Assembly: GCA_025765595.1 (NCBI GenBank)
Contig: JAIVFH010000011.1
Span: forward strand, 186,001-250,000
Length of the DNA: 64,000 nucleotides
Direction: 5' to 3'
Source: Obelidium mucronatum
Lineage: Eukaryota > Chytridiomycota > Chytridiomycetes > Chytridiales > Chytriomycetaceae
This document shows, piece by piece, positions 54,475-64,000 of this stretch. The position numbers and the translations under genes are program-made. The first letter of the stretch is position 1. Every line of letters starts with the position of its first letter. The notes under the pieces were generated by a model. The model had not been told where the DNA came from. It saw only the letters and a list, made by a program, of their open reading frames with translations, and made no database searches.

Positions 54475-55935
54475 ATGTCAAACAGCGAGCAAGCAGAACT
54501 GACAGAACTGTCCAAAACACTGGCGACAGCAGCAGACGCCGCCGAGCTGGAGGAAACAATGAAGAAGATTGCAGCAGTCAAGGACAGAATTAAGGGCAGA
54601 CTGGATGAGGAAAAGCAGGAGCAGGAACGAAAGGAGAACCATACGAAGAAGATCGAAAAAGCAAGGCGTGACATTGTGGGGCACAACCTCACCATCCAAG
54701 AGACAAAGACGAAACTGTACGAATTGGGGGACGAAAAAGAAGCACGCGAGGCCACAGAGTGGAAAGTGGAGAAGGAAAAATTGGAGCGGCAACTGAACAA
54801 AGCGTCCAATGACTGGAAGTACTGCCAGAGTATCCTTGAAGACGACAGAGCCACAACGGCTGCGCTGACACCAGCAGCGACAGCAACAAACACCGGAGCG
54901 AACACCCCCGTTGGAAAGCTACCACCGTTTCCATTTCCGTTCCCATTCTTGCCACCACCACCAGGTGCGGGGCTGAGCCCGTTTAAGGTACCAAAAGAGA
55001 GACCTCACTGGGTAACAAGCAAGAATCAGACGCTGGGATTCAAGCACCTGGAAGCCATGGAGTTGACCAGGATCGAAGCAAGGCCAGCCACAACCGAAGA
55101 CATCAGGAAGCTGGTGACACTAACGCACGACTCTGGCACCACCGACAGAATCTTCAAACTAGGCTGCGAGTCATGGGAAGACTACCAAACGGGCTTTATC
55201 GCTGTCATGCTCAATACTACCAAGACAGGAGTCAATGACGCAGTCTACGGGTTAGCCATGAAACATGTAATGCCAACCGGGAAAGCAGCAATGCCGTTCA
55301 ATAACGAACTGAAAGCGATCCTCAAGCACACCAGAGCCCAGCTGAGCGTCCGACAGTACCTAAGCCTCCTCAGCAAAGAACTCCAAGACAAGCTCGACGA
55401 AGACGCAATCACGGACTTAGCCGACGCAATGCGGAAGGCCAAAAGGAAGTGCCGAGTGGTTGAAGAGACGGATCTGCCGGAACCAAAGAAGCAACGGGTA
55501 GAAAGAAGTGGAACTGGCTACACGCGTGGAACACCAACAAGCAGCAACCCGACAACCAAACAGGCAGAAGGAGGGACGGCGAAGATGGAAAAAGAAAAGT
55601 GCATCACTCACCCAAACCTGAGCCACGGATTGGAGGACTGTTTCAACCCAAACGAGGAGCATCAGAAAGCACTCATCGCGAAAGGACACGTCAAGGAGTG
55701 CCTCCAATGCAAAAAGATGAGCGCGGTGAACAAGGACATCACATTCAACCACTTCCCACAGCAATGCAGACAGAAGAGTCGCAGGGGAAACGGACCGTCG
55801 GTGTCACTCAGATACTTTGGGAGCAGCGTCGAAGAAGTCTACCTGGTAACGGAGAATGACAAGCCGCAAGAGGGAGAAACGGAGACGGGAGAGAAAGAAG
55901 AAGGGATCAGAACTTACGGAGCATTCTCAATCTGA
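54475..55935 (+). CDS. Ty3-C Gag
   Basis: A 486-aa open protein. Coiled coil at about 1-125 (AELEETMKKIAAVKDRIKGR and following), a Pro-rich linker (PFPFPFLPPPPG) near 155, a capsid-like middle region to about 330 and a C-terminal Cys/His region (CITHPNLSHGLEDCFNPN..ECLQCK..FPQQCRQK). The last is the same unusual arrangement as in Ty3-A Gag and is not a standard zinc knuckle. Acidic C-terminus. It is the only fully intact gene of this element. Confidence 0.88.
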   Translation: MSNSEQAELTELSKTLATAADAAELEETMKKIAAVKDRIKGRLDEEKQEQERKENHTKKIEKARRDIVGHNLTIQETKTKLYELGDEKEAREATEWKVEKEKLERQLNKASNDWKYCQSILEDDRATTAALTPAATATNTGANTPVGKLPPFPFPFPFLPPPPGAGLSPFKVPKERPHWVTSKNQTLGFKHLEAMELTRIEARPATTEDIRKLVTLTHDSGTTDRIFKLGCESWEDYQTGFIAVMLNTTKTGVNDAVYGLAMKHVMPTGKAAMPFNNELKAILKHTRAQLSVRQYLSLLSKELQDKLDEDAITDLADAMRKAKRKCRVVEETDLPEPKKQRVERSGTGYTRGTPTSSNPTTKQAEGGTAKMEKEKCITHPNLSHGLEDCFNPNEEHQKALIAKGHVKECLQCKKMSAVNKDITFNHFPQQCRQKSRRGNGPSVSLRYFGSSVEEVYLVTENDKPQEGETETGEKEEGIRTYGAFSI

Positions 55936-55967
55936 GAAATAAGCACGGACCAGTGGGAGGAGTAGGA

Positions 55968-55968
<1 letters not shown>

Positions 55969-56023
<55 letters not shown>
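55969..56023 (+). repeat. 55-nt poly(A) tract between gag and pol of Ty3-C
   Basis: Begins 33 nt after the gag stop. A T run (56078-56094) follows, then the pol ATG at 56135. Confidence 0.95.
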
Positions 56024-56026
<3 letters not shown>

Positions 56027-56134
56027 AAAAGAGAAACTGAGCCGAACCTCCCCGAAATAATAAAGATTGCCGAATTTTTTTTTTTTTTTTTTTTCTCCTT
56101 TTGCATTTTTTTCTCTACTGTCAAGAACGCAGCC

Positions 56135-59100
56135 ATGAGACTAAGAATCGATAGGGTAGTAACAGCAATCGCAATCCTTGGGAGCATAGCAAGAGGAGTT
56201 AACCAGCACAACAACCCACTGGACCTGAAGCACCACGTGCAGAAGGACTGGGAAAAGGCGAGGAAGGAGTCGGCCTGGGGTAGAGCAGCAAAGGAACAAG
56301 ACGCAGGAAGCAGTGTCCATACCCCAGAAGATGGACCCAGCAGTGACCACAGTTACTTGGACCCGAAGCACTACGCGCAGGAGGAGTGGAGAAGAGCTGG
56401 CAAGCAGCACAAACCGACAAGAGAACCGGAAATAGATCAACTGATCCAGCAATTCGAAAGCGAGAAACTGGGCGGCGGGATGCGACTAGGGAGCCACATC
56501 AGGACCAGAGTGTTGATCGACGGAAGCGACAACTGGGCCCTCTGCGACACAGGAGCCCAACTATCCATCCTGAACGAAACCTGGGCAGCGGAGAATGGGA
56601 TCAAGAAAGTAGCGACTGCAGCCATGACCGTCACAGGATTCGACAACGTGCCACGGAAAACAGACATGGCTATATCGCAACCGGTGACCTTCACGAACTT
56701 CAACGGTAAGCAAACACAGTAAACACCACAAAACTGACAAACGACGAGCAACAAAGGACAAGAATTCACCTGCAACGTGATCCTAGGACACAACCCAAAC
56801 GAGATACTGACGCTGGGCACAGACGTCATGCCTAATCTAGGCATAGGACTGACGGGACTGTCCGCAGCAGGAGACACACCACTACCCACGCCGTTCAAGT
56901 CAGAACCTACACCCGCGGTGGAATTCCCGGAAGCCGAAGAGTCGGAAGAGGATCGCCAGAACCGGGAGAACCTCATGAAAGACATTCAACCATTCCTGGA
57001 CGAAAACGGATTCTACCATGGGCGAAGACAAACATCCCGGGAGCCGTAGTGACAATCGACTTAGTGGAAGGAGCGCAACCATCACGAATACGTCAGTACA
57101 AGATTCCGTTCACGCGGATGGCGGCAGTAGAAAAGCAGGTGAGCATTTAGAACAAAGACAGCAACAGCAGAACTCACCAGTAAAGACAGATACAAACATG
57201 GATTGAGCAGAGAAGCATCAAAGCAGTTGATGGAGCATCGGACTGGAATGCGCCACTGATCGCGCCGCAATGGAATATAGCAGGACAGCCCCCAAAGATC
57301 AGAGTGTGCCTGGACGTAAGAGCACTGAACTCCCAGACGGTCAGCTACAACAGAGAATTCCCAGCATGCAGGGACGTGCTGACAACGGTGACCGACTCGA
57401 AAGTATTCTCCACGATCGATCTGGAAGGAGCTTACCAGCAATTTGATATCAAGGAGGAACATCGCCACTTGACGTCATTTACGTTCAAGGGCAAACGATA
57501 CCAGTTCAACTCGCCCCCATTTGGATTGAAGAACATGCCAGCGTTCTTTCAAGAACAAATGGAGAAGCTGGGGTTGGAGAACACAGTCATCTACATGGAT
57601 GACCTATTTATCCATTGGAGAGATTGGGATGCACACAGGAACCACCTGGTAACGGTCATCAAGAAGCTTACGGAAGCCAACCTCAGAATCAAGCGATCAA
57701 AGTGTCAATTCAGGCACAAAGAGGTGAAGCTACTGGGATTCATGAAGAGCGCCGAAGGCATCCGTATCGACCCAGCGCGATTTAAGGAAATTGCCACATG
57801 GAAAACCCCGCGCGAATCGAAATCATACACGGCGGTGGGGCATATGCTGGGGTTCCTTAATTACTTAAGGGACAGCATCCCCAACTACGCGACACTAGCG
57901 GCCCCCCTCGAAAGCGTGCGAAACCTGAAAAACCTACAGAGACATTGGGGAGACGAACAGGAAGCATCGCTCAGAGCCCTCTGCAGAGCCGCAGCAAACG
58001 CTCCGATCCTAGCAGACCCAGATTACACCAAGGAGTTCTTTGTGGCGACAGATTTGTCGAATTTTGGAGTAGGGGGCGTACTGTACCAAATAGCGGACGA
58101 TGGAACAAAGAGGTACATCCAGTTCACAGCCAAAACGTTCTCAGACCGACAGACCCGCTATTCGGCAACGCACAAGGAGCTCCTGGGGATCGTACACTGC
58201 TTGAACAAGTTCCACCCACATCTATACGGCACACGATTCACGCTGCAGACGGACCATATGGCTCTCACATACCTCTTCAGACAGAAAGAACTCAGCGTAG
58301 TACTGCAGGGATGGATCGACACCCTTCTGTCGTACGATCCCCGGAATCAAAAACAAACTACCAGATGCACTGAGCCGGATTCTGGAAGACTTCGAGACCG
58401 CGGTTCCACAGCCGATTAGGAGGAACGACGCGCCTTCTGAGGTCAAAGACGATGACATACTGGACCTGGATCGCAACTTCCAACCAGATGCTAAGAAACA
58501 CCAGAGCATACGAGCGGAAATCAAGCACCTGGCAGTAGTAGACCCAGTACTACGAAAAGAGCCGACAGAAGAACAGAAACAAGAACTGTTGGAACAAGCT
58601 CACAGCATGGGACACCGGGGCGCGTCAGCCATGATGCGAGGACTCTGGGCGGAAGGATGAGACTGGCCCTCCATAAAAGAGACACCGCGGCCCACACAGC
58701 GAAATGCTTGGAATGCTGCAAGTGGAACGTGGGAAAGCACGGCTTTCACCCACTACGCTCGATCAGAGCAGACCTACCATTTGACCACGTAGTGGTGGAC
58801 CTCTTCGGAATTTCTACAACGTCAGCAGAAGGGTACAACGCAGTACTGGTGTTCGTGGACGTGGCAACAAAGTTCGTCATTTTAAGACCACTACAAACCA
58901 AGAGCGCCGAAGAAGTAGCCGGACAACTAACCCAGATATTCTGCGACTTCGGATTCCCTAAAGTGATCCAGAGTGACAACGGGAAGGAGTTCGTAAACAA
59001 CCTAGTGCAGAAGATTCTGAAAGAAGGAAGCTGGAGAAAGACAACACCCTACAACCCACAAGCTAACGGGATCGCGGAGAGACATGTGGCCGACGCCAAG

Positions 59101-59527
59101 ACGGTGCTAATGAAGCAGCTACAAGGAGACTTCACGCACTGGCAGGAAATGGTACCATGGGTACAGTTCATACTGAACACAAAAATATCCAGGACCCACG
59201 ACTCAACACCATTCAGCCTGATGTTTGCAAGGCTGGGCAATACACTCACAGACTACGCGTATGTGACAACCGACACCGCAACAGCTCAAGCTCATCTCTT
59301 CAGAAGTACCATTTGACGAGACGGCGGAAGTCAAGGAAATTATGGACCACCGCACGGAGAGCGATAGGTCGAAATCATACCTGGTCAAATGGGCGAACCC
59401 CGACGCAGAGAACTCATGGGTCCACTTTGCAGACTTTCAAGACACGGAAATCATCAGAGCTTACCACGATGCATTGAACAATAAGGCCACCAAAGCCAAG
59501 GGTAAGCGGAAGTGGAGACAAGAGTGA
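56135..59527 (+). pseudogene. Ty3-C Pol, degraded
   Basis: Protease with intact LCDTGAQLSIL. A 51-nt intron (56706-56756) at the position shared with Ty3-A and Ty3-B. A second 51-nt intron (57139-57189, GTGAGC..AAGACAG) before RT, unique to this copy. RT MCLDVRALN, DLEGAYQQF and YMDD near 57598. RNase H ATDLSNFGVGG (the first motif has Leu where Ty3-A has Ala). Integrase QSDNGKEF and ANGIAERHV. Chromodomain KSYLVKWANPDAENSWV. Lesions: frame change near 57010, a loss of about 17 nt near 58336, an in-frame TGA at about 58657 followed by a frame change, and a deletion of about 330 nt near 59265 that removes the integrase C-terminus. Confidence 0.85.
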
Positions 59528-59551
59528 CCTAGCAATCTCCGCGGAGGAGGA

Positions 59552-59577
59552 GGGGGGGGGGGGGGGGGGGGGGGGGG
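59552..59577 (+). repeat. 26-nt G run in the Ty3-C polypurine tract
   Basis: GGAGGAGGA then 26 G then TGA directly before the 3' LTR. Corresponds to the purine tracts of Ty3-A and Ty3-B. Confidence 0.9.
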
Positions 59578-59580
59578 TGA

Positions 59581-59619
59581 TGTCGTAACCTTAGAGTTAG
59601 ACATGCGGGATGTAAGGTG
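59581..59619 (+). repeat. Truncated Ty3-C 3' LTR
   Basis: About 32 bp match the 5' LTR start, with one change. Similarity then decays, and the hAT end begins at CAGTCGGG. The rest of the LTR would lie beyond the right edge of the window. Confidence 0.75.
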
Positions 59620-60130
59620 CAGTCGGGTTCGGGTCAACCCTGCGGGTAAACCTGGACCCGATGGATCGGGTCTCGGGTCGGTTTTGGAAATATTTCCGAC
59701 CCGAAGAAACCCGAAAGAACCCGAAAGACCCGACATTTATTTTTCTTCCAAAAATAATGTAAGTGTCCCGATGCCACCACACCTCCCATCATCAAACTTT
59801 ACCCCCCACCATTTATCATACTGTCATGCACTTTTCGCCAATTCTTGATATCCAATTGCTTTCAGTATGGTGCTTCCAGCAATGCAGGCAGAGTGCTGGA
59901 ATTGACCAAGCGTCACCCCTGATCTATGATTCTCTGTCCAGCACCATTACCACCTTTCATTAAACAACACTATTTATTTAGTAGTTTATCTGCAATGGAA
60001 AACCTTACAGCGGAAACGGCGTTTTTATCGATGCGGAACCCCCTTGCTTGTAAGTTGGCCCGTTTTTAAAACATGACTTCGAACCAAGCAGCCTAAATCA
60101 ACATTCAAAAAAAACTCACAGAAAAGACGG

Positions 60131-63100
60131 ATGCAATCCAAGGGAAAACAACGCGCTGAAGGTGGTTGGCCAGTCCAGGCCAGCTCCTTCTTTTCACCAA
60201 ATCCAGCTGCCCGCCGAGTCACCGAAGCTGAAAAACGTGCCTTTGCCAACATGTCCAAAACCGGGTCGTCAAGTCAGGCACTACAGGCTTCTGGTTCAAG
60301 TAAACGCCTGCATGAAGAGATTGATGATGACGACAACGATGGAGATGAAGACCAAGACCAAAACCAAGAGAATCAGACAAGCGTGACCCAAAGTCTTCTG
60401 GCCACCTCACCTGCTCCTGCTGCCTCCACTCCGACTCCACTGGTAGCTCAGTTGAGTTCAATTTTGAACACTCAACTGTCGGCCCAGTCTGCCCAGTCTG
60501 CAACTTCGTCAAGGACAGTACGACCCACATCTTGGGTCTGGAACTACTTTGACAAGAGCAAAACTGTTCAAAAGTCCAATCTGGGAGAAGGCCGCTTTGC
60601 CTATCTTTGCCAAGTGAAGATGTCCGAAGGACGACTTTGCGAAAAAGCCAGTAAGTTTCTTAATCATCAACTGTTGTCAATGTTGTGTTTAAAGCATCAT
60701 TATCTCAATTTAATTAGTTACTGCTGAAACCAAATCCTCAACTGGAGCTCTTTCCAAGCATTTGAAAGAAAGTCATGGTCTCATACCACCCCAACCTGCT
60801 GCCGAAAGCAACACGCCAAAGCGGTGCAAAACAGTTGCAGACTTCATGCAAAAGCGTCTTCAACTGCCTACTGATGTCAACCTAGAAACTGTTCGCTACA
60901 TGACACTTCGTGCCATCTTGTGCAACAACTACCCCTTCAGATTTGTCGAATCTCCTACAGTGCTTCAATGGGCCACGTTCTTTTGCCCAATAGCTCCCCG
61001 GTTACTTGAATCTGCAACCACATATCGAACAACAGTGTTAAAAGGAACGTACTTGGAATGCCTCGCTGCTCTTCGGGTTTGGTTTATTTTTTTTTATTTT
61101 TTTATTTTTTTCGAGACTCCAAAAATTTCTTCTCTTTTTTTTTTAAAAAAAAAAAGGTTCATTTTGCGTCTCTCTCGTCAAAGGTTGCCATTGCAGGAGA
61201 TATATGGACGGCTTTCATGAAACTGGCATTCCTCGGGCTTCGTGCTTCTTGGGTTGACTCAAACTTTGAATTCCAATCAACGACTGTCGGCTTTGTTCCT
61301 TTGACTGAATCGCACAGGTTCACCTTTATTTATTTGTATTATAGGATCTTACAATAATACAATTAATTAGTGGCTTCAACGTCTGCGTGGCTCTGGTTCT
61401 CAAACTGATGGACTTGGGATTGCTCTCAAAACTTAAGTCTGTCACATTGGACAATGCGTCTTCAAATGATACACTGGTGTCTTTCCTGCATCAGATAATT
61501 GATCTCTGGAGATCTCAGCCCGAGCGCTCTCATCTGGTTCCTGGTGTCATCGGTAATGGCCTTTGACTTGAAATTTTTATTTTTATTTTTAATCATTGCA
61601 TTCAGGAGACGACTCACCGTCTGTCCACCATTTACGATGTCTGCTACATATCATCAATCTTGCTGTTGTTGATGCCGTATCAGGGCTGTGTGGCTTAAGT
61701 GAAGTCATTGGCGACGACTTTGATGAAAGTGGTGACGAAGACTTCGATGAAGCAGACAACGAAGAGACTGACCCAGCGTACTTGGAACCAGCTGATGCCA
61801 ATGCTGCAAATCCAGTGAATGAATTGGCCAGAAATGTTGAGTGGTTTTTTTTTTGCCTTTCACTTTTTCACTTTTTTAAATTAACTATAAATTCAAACAC
61901 AGGTGGACCCGGCAGTCATCTCCATCATGCGAACATTGGCTGAAACTCTTTCCATGAATCATTCCACTGAAAGTGATGCATCACTCACATCCATCACTAG
62001 TACTGCTGTTCCCGATGATGTCCGCAAATTGATAAAGAAGGTGAGGTATTGTTTCATTCAATCTTTCTTGTCTAATGCTGTTTCTCCAGGCTCAAGCTGT
62101 CGCTCGCATGCTTGCAAACAGCCCTGCTTTGCGTGATAAGCTTGAGAAGCAGTGTGTTGCCATGAATGTCAGTTTCCGACTCCTCATCCAAGCCGTGAAG
62201 ACCCGTTGGAATTCAGTGTATGAGATGATCGACCCTCTAATCCATCTCTGGCGTCCACTGAACGCTGTCATGTTGCAAGTTCAACCACAACAATATGCTA
62301 AGTATTGTTCTGCTTTTTGTGGTGATTCATCAATGGCTTTCGGAGACAGTGACCTTCGCCACTTCAAAGCATTGAAAGTCTTTCTTCAACCTTTCTACGA
62401 TGCAACAAAGCGACTGTCTGCGGGAGATACACCTACTGCTCATTTGGTGATTCCTCAATTTACTTCACTTTGTAATCAAATGAAGGGTATTATAGATGAC
62501 GTGAATCCAATGTGGCTGAGAAACGGAGCACAGTGCGCACTTGCCAAGTTGGAGAAATATTCTGATGCGATCTGCAAATGTGATGGTTATATTGTTGCAA
62601 CAGGTGTTTTTTATTTTTGCATTGTGTGATATCTAAACCTGTTTTGTTATTCAGTGTTAGATCCTCGACATAGACTTGTGTACTTTGACAATCATCCTTA
62701 TGTGCGAAAGGATTTTGTTGAAGAACGCTGCAAATCTATCTTTGCTGGATACCAATCTCAGTCCGGAAATGCTGATCCAACTTCAACTGGTGGCAATGAA
62801 ACTCAAGAAGCCGATGCGGACCCGCTCTTCAGTGCCTGGATTTGTACAGCCACTCAAGCCAGATCTGCACAAACCGAACTGGACAGATACTTTAACGCAA
62901 CTCTGCCGGCCACCTCTGAGAACACAAAGAAGGATTGGTGTCCGTTGAAGTTCTGGAAGCAACAGACGGATTCACCAGTACTGCAGTGCATGGTTCGGGA
63001 TTTCTTTGCTTCTCCAGGCTCCAGCGTTGATGTGGAACGTATGTTTTCAATCAGCGGAAGGATGTGTACAAGGCTGCGTACAAGGTTGAGAGGCTGTACT

Positions 63101-63235
63101 ATTGAGATGGGTCAGTGTTTGAAGTCGTGGTTTCCGAAAGTTGTTTTTAATTGTGATGGGAAGGGAAAGAGGGAATTTTCGTTTTTTTTTTTGTTGTACA
63201 ATGTTGTGAGAGTTAGTTATATTTTGATTATTTAA
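60131..63235 (+). CDS. hAT transposase, eight exons
   Basis: Exons 60131-60650, 60718-61076, 61157-61317, 61371-61552, 61606-61835, 61903-62040, 62090-62603 and 62655-63235. All GT-AG joins keep the frame, giving 894 aa with no stop. An acidic low-complexity N-terminus is followed by a BED-like finger across exons 1-2 (YLCQVKMSEGRLCEKA...LSKHLKESHG). The RNase H-like core has TLDNASSNDT (exon 4), LRCLLHIINLAV (exon 5) and KTRWNSVYEM (exon 7). The C-terminal dimerisation domain (FFASPGSSVDVERMFSISG) is in exon 8. It excises and inserts the element. The full length suggests it may still be active. Small exon boundaries are the main uncertainty. Confidence 0.85.
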
Positions 63236-63382
63236 TGTGATATTGTAGTTATATTTTGATTATTTAATGTGATATTGTTGAATGAACATTTTATTTAGAG
63301 GCTGTTTCAAGTATTTTTTCTTCGATCTCTTTTTTGAAAAATGATTGTGAGTCACATCTTTTTTTGATTTTCTGTTTCAAGT

Positions 63383-64000
63383 ATGTCAAAGCGCACCTCA
63401 CAGAAGAAAGGTACTACAGCCACCGCAGCAACCCCCCCAGTACTTATTCAGCCCTTGCCGCGTACTCAACAACTGTCGAACGGTCCAATCGAAGTCATTG
63501 CGACTTCCGAAGGTGTGGCAGGCCCTGGCAGAACAGCAAAACGACAAGGAAGACCACCAAAGAATCGAGCCAATGCCCCGCCTGCCGCCCCATTGCATTG
63601 GGATAGCAATCGAATTGCCACATTGTTTCGCTTGAAACATGAAACACACGCAAACTACTTTGTGGAAGCCAAGAACAAGGACCACGTTCACAGCGGCTGG
63701 GTAAAGGTGCAGGACAGTTTCAACACAATCTATGATACCGTTGCATCAATAGACCAACTGAGAAACGGTTATCAGCGGTATTTGCGAGAATACAGGAAGT
63801 TTGTTTCAGTCAATCTCAATGAGACTGGAAATAGCAAGGCGCCGCCGAAGCAAGAGTAGTTCGATGAGCTGCACGGTCTTTTGAGCTCAAAGTTGGGATT
63901 GGCGGCGGCGTCCTTTGGCAGCAGCGAAGATTCTGACAATGAAGATCTGGCCGAACGTATGCAAACAGCAAATCGGCTGCTTCTCGAAAACATCAGTGAT
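63383..64000 (+). CDS. Myb/SANT-like protein, partial, with an in-frame TAG
   Basis: Starts MSKRTSQKKGTTATAATPPV. A Trp/hydrophobic-spaced helical region (LHWDSNRIATLFRLKHETHA..WVKVQDSFN) looks like the Myb/SANT-like domain of transposon accessory proteins. A TAG at 63857-63859 interrupts, but the same frame stays open to the window edge (FDELHGLLSSKLG, an acidic Ser stretch). It lies about 150 nt after the transposase in the same orientation and is probably the second gene of the hAT element. The TAG may be a true stop, a mutation or part of an unrecognised intron. Confidence 0.5.

Larger units (their letters stand above)
53732..59619 (+). mobile_element. Ty3-C: Ty3/Gypsy chromovirus, degraded, 3' LTR truncated
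   Basis: The 5' LTR (53732-53960) begins TGTCGTAACCTTAGGG. The same start recurs at 59581 but is cut after about 39 bp by the hAT element. gag is intact. pol has several lesions. The family is that of Ty3-A by protein and by leader, A-tract and purine-tract layout, with the opposite orientation. Confidence 0.9.
59620..64000 (+). mobile_element. hAT DNA transposon, left end and transposase; right end outside the window
   Basis: Starts CAGTCGGGTTCGGGTC. Its first 120 bp are rich in CGGGT/ACCCG inverted repeats (59620-59737), as in several hAT families. The 8 bp before it, GTAAGGTG, would be the target duplication. It contains an eight-exon transposase gene and probably a second gene. Confidence 0.75.

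Overview
This is a eukaryotic window. It has short (about 40-95 nt) GT-AG introns, secreted GPI-type proteins with Ser/Thr-rich stalks, a TACC-family coiled-coil gene (an opisthokont family) and chromodomain Ty3 retroelements. I infer an early-diverging, probably zoosporic (chytrid-like) fungus. No marker gene in the window proves this.

Backbone: a head-to-tail array of a unit of about 5.8 kb, starting near 1629. In minus-strand reading order, each unit holds (i) a possible tiny secreted peptide, (ii) a three-exon gene of 1015-1057 codons for a secreted, cysteine-rich, probably GPI-anchored protein, and (iii) the 5' end of the TACC gene. Only the leftmost copy continues into a full TACC gene. 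The other three stop at one shared breakpoint in TACC exon 2. Four units are present (about 1629-7503, 7504-25836, 25837-45439, 45440-53700), plus a scrap of a fifth (to 53731). All four Cys-rich genes are open and have the same exon structure.

Transposons fill the array. Unit 2 carries a 5.6 kb TIR element (7782-13383), with a hAT-like MITE and a complete PIF/Harbinger element nested in it, and the Ty3 element Ty3-A (18171-25043). Unit 3 carries Ty3-B (31362-45162), which is itself split by a Copia element (36198-44133). Unit 4 carries a second Harbinger-type element (50781-53622). The array then ends in Ty3-C (53732-59619), whose 3' LTR is cut by a hAT element running off the right edge. 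Nearly every element has visible termini and target-site duplications.

The most notable biology is in the LTR elements. None has a tRNA-type (TGG-starting) primer-binding site. In Copia the first 10 nt after the 5' LTR are perfectly complementary to a stretch of its own LTR. In the three Ty3 elements a 7-nt match covaries (CAGAGGA or CAAAGGA). This points to Tf1-like self-priming in two superfamilies. The Ty3 elements also share a spliceosomal intron at the same codon of the protease, element-specific tandem repeats in the 5' leader, and (Ty3-A and Ty3-C) a 54-55 nt homopolymeric A tract between gag and pol.
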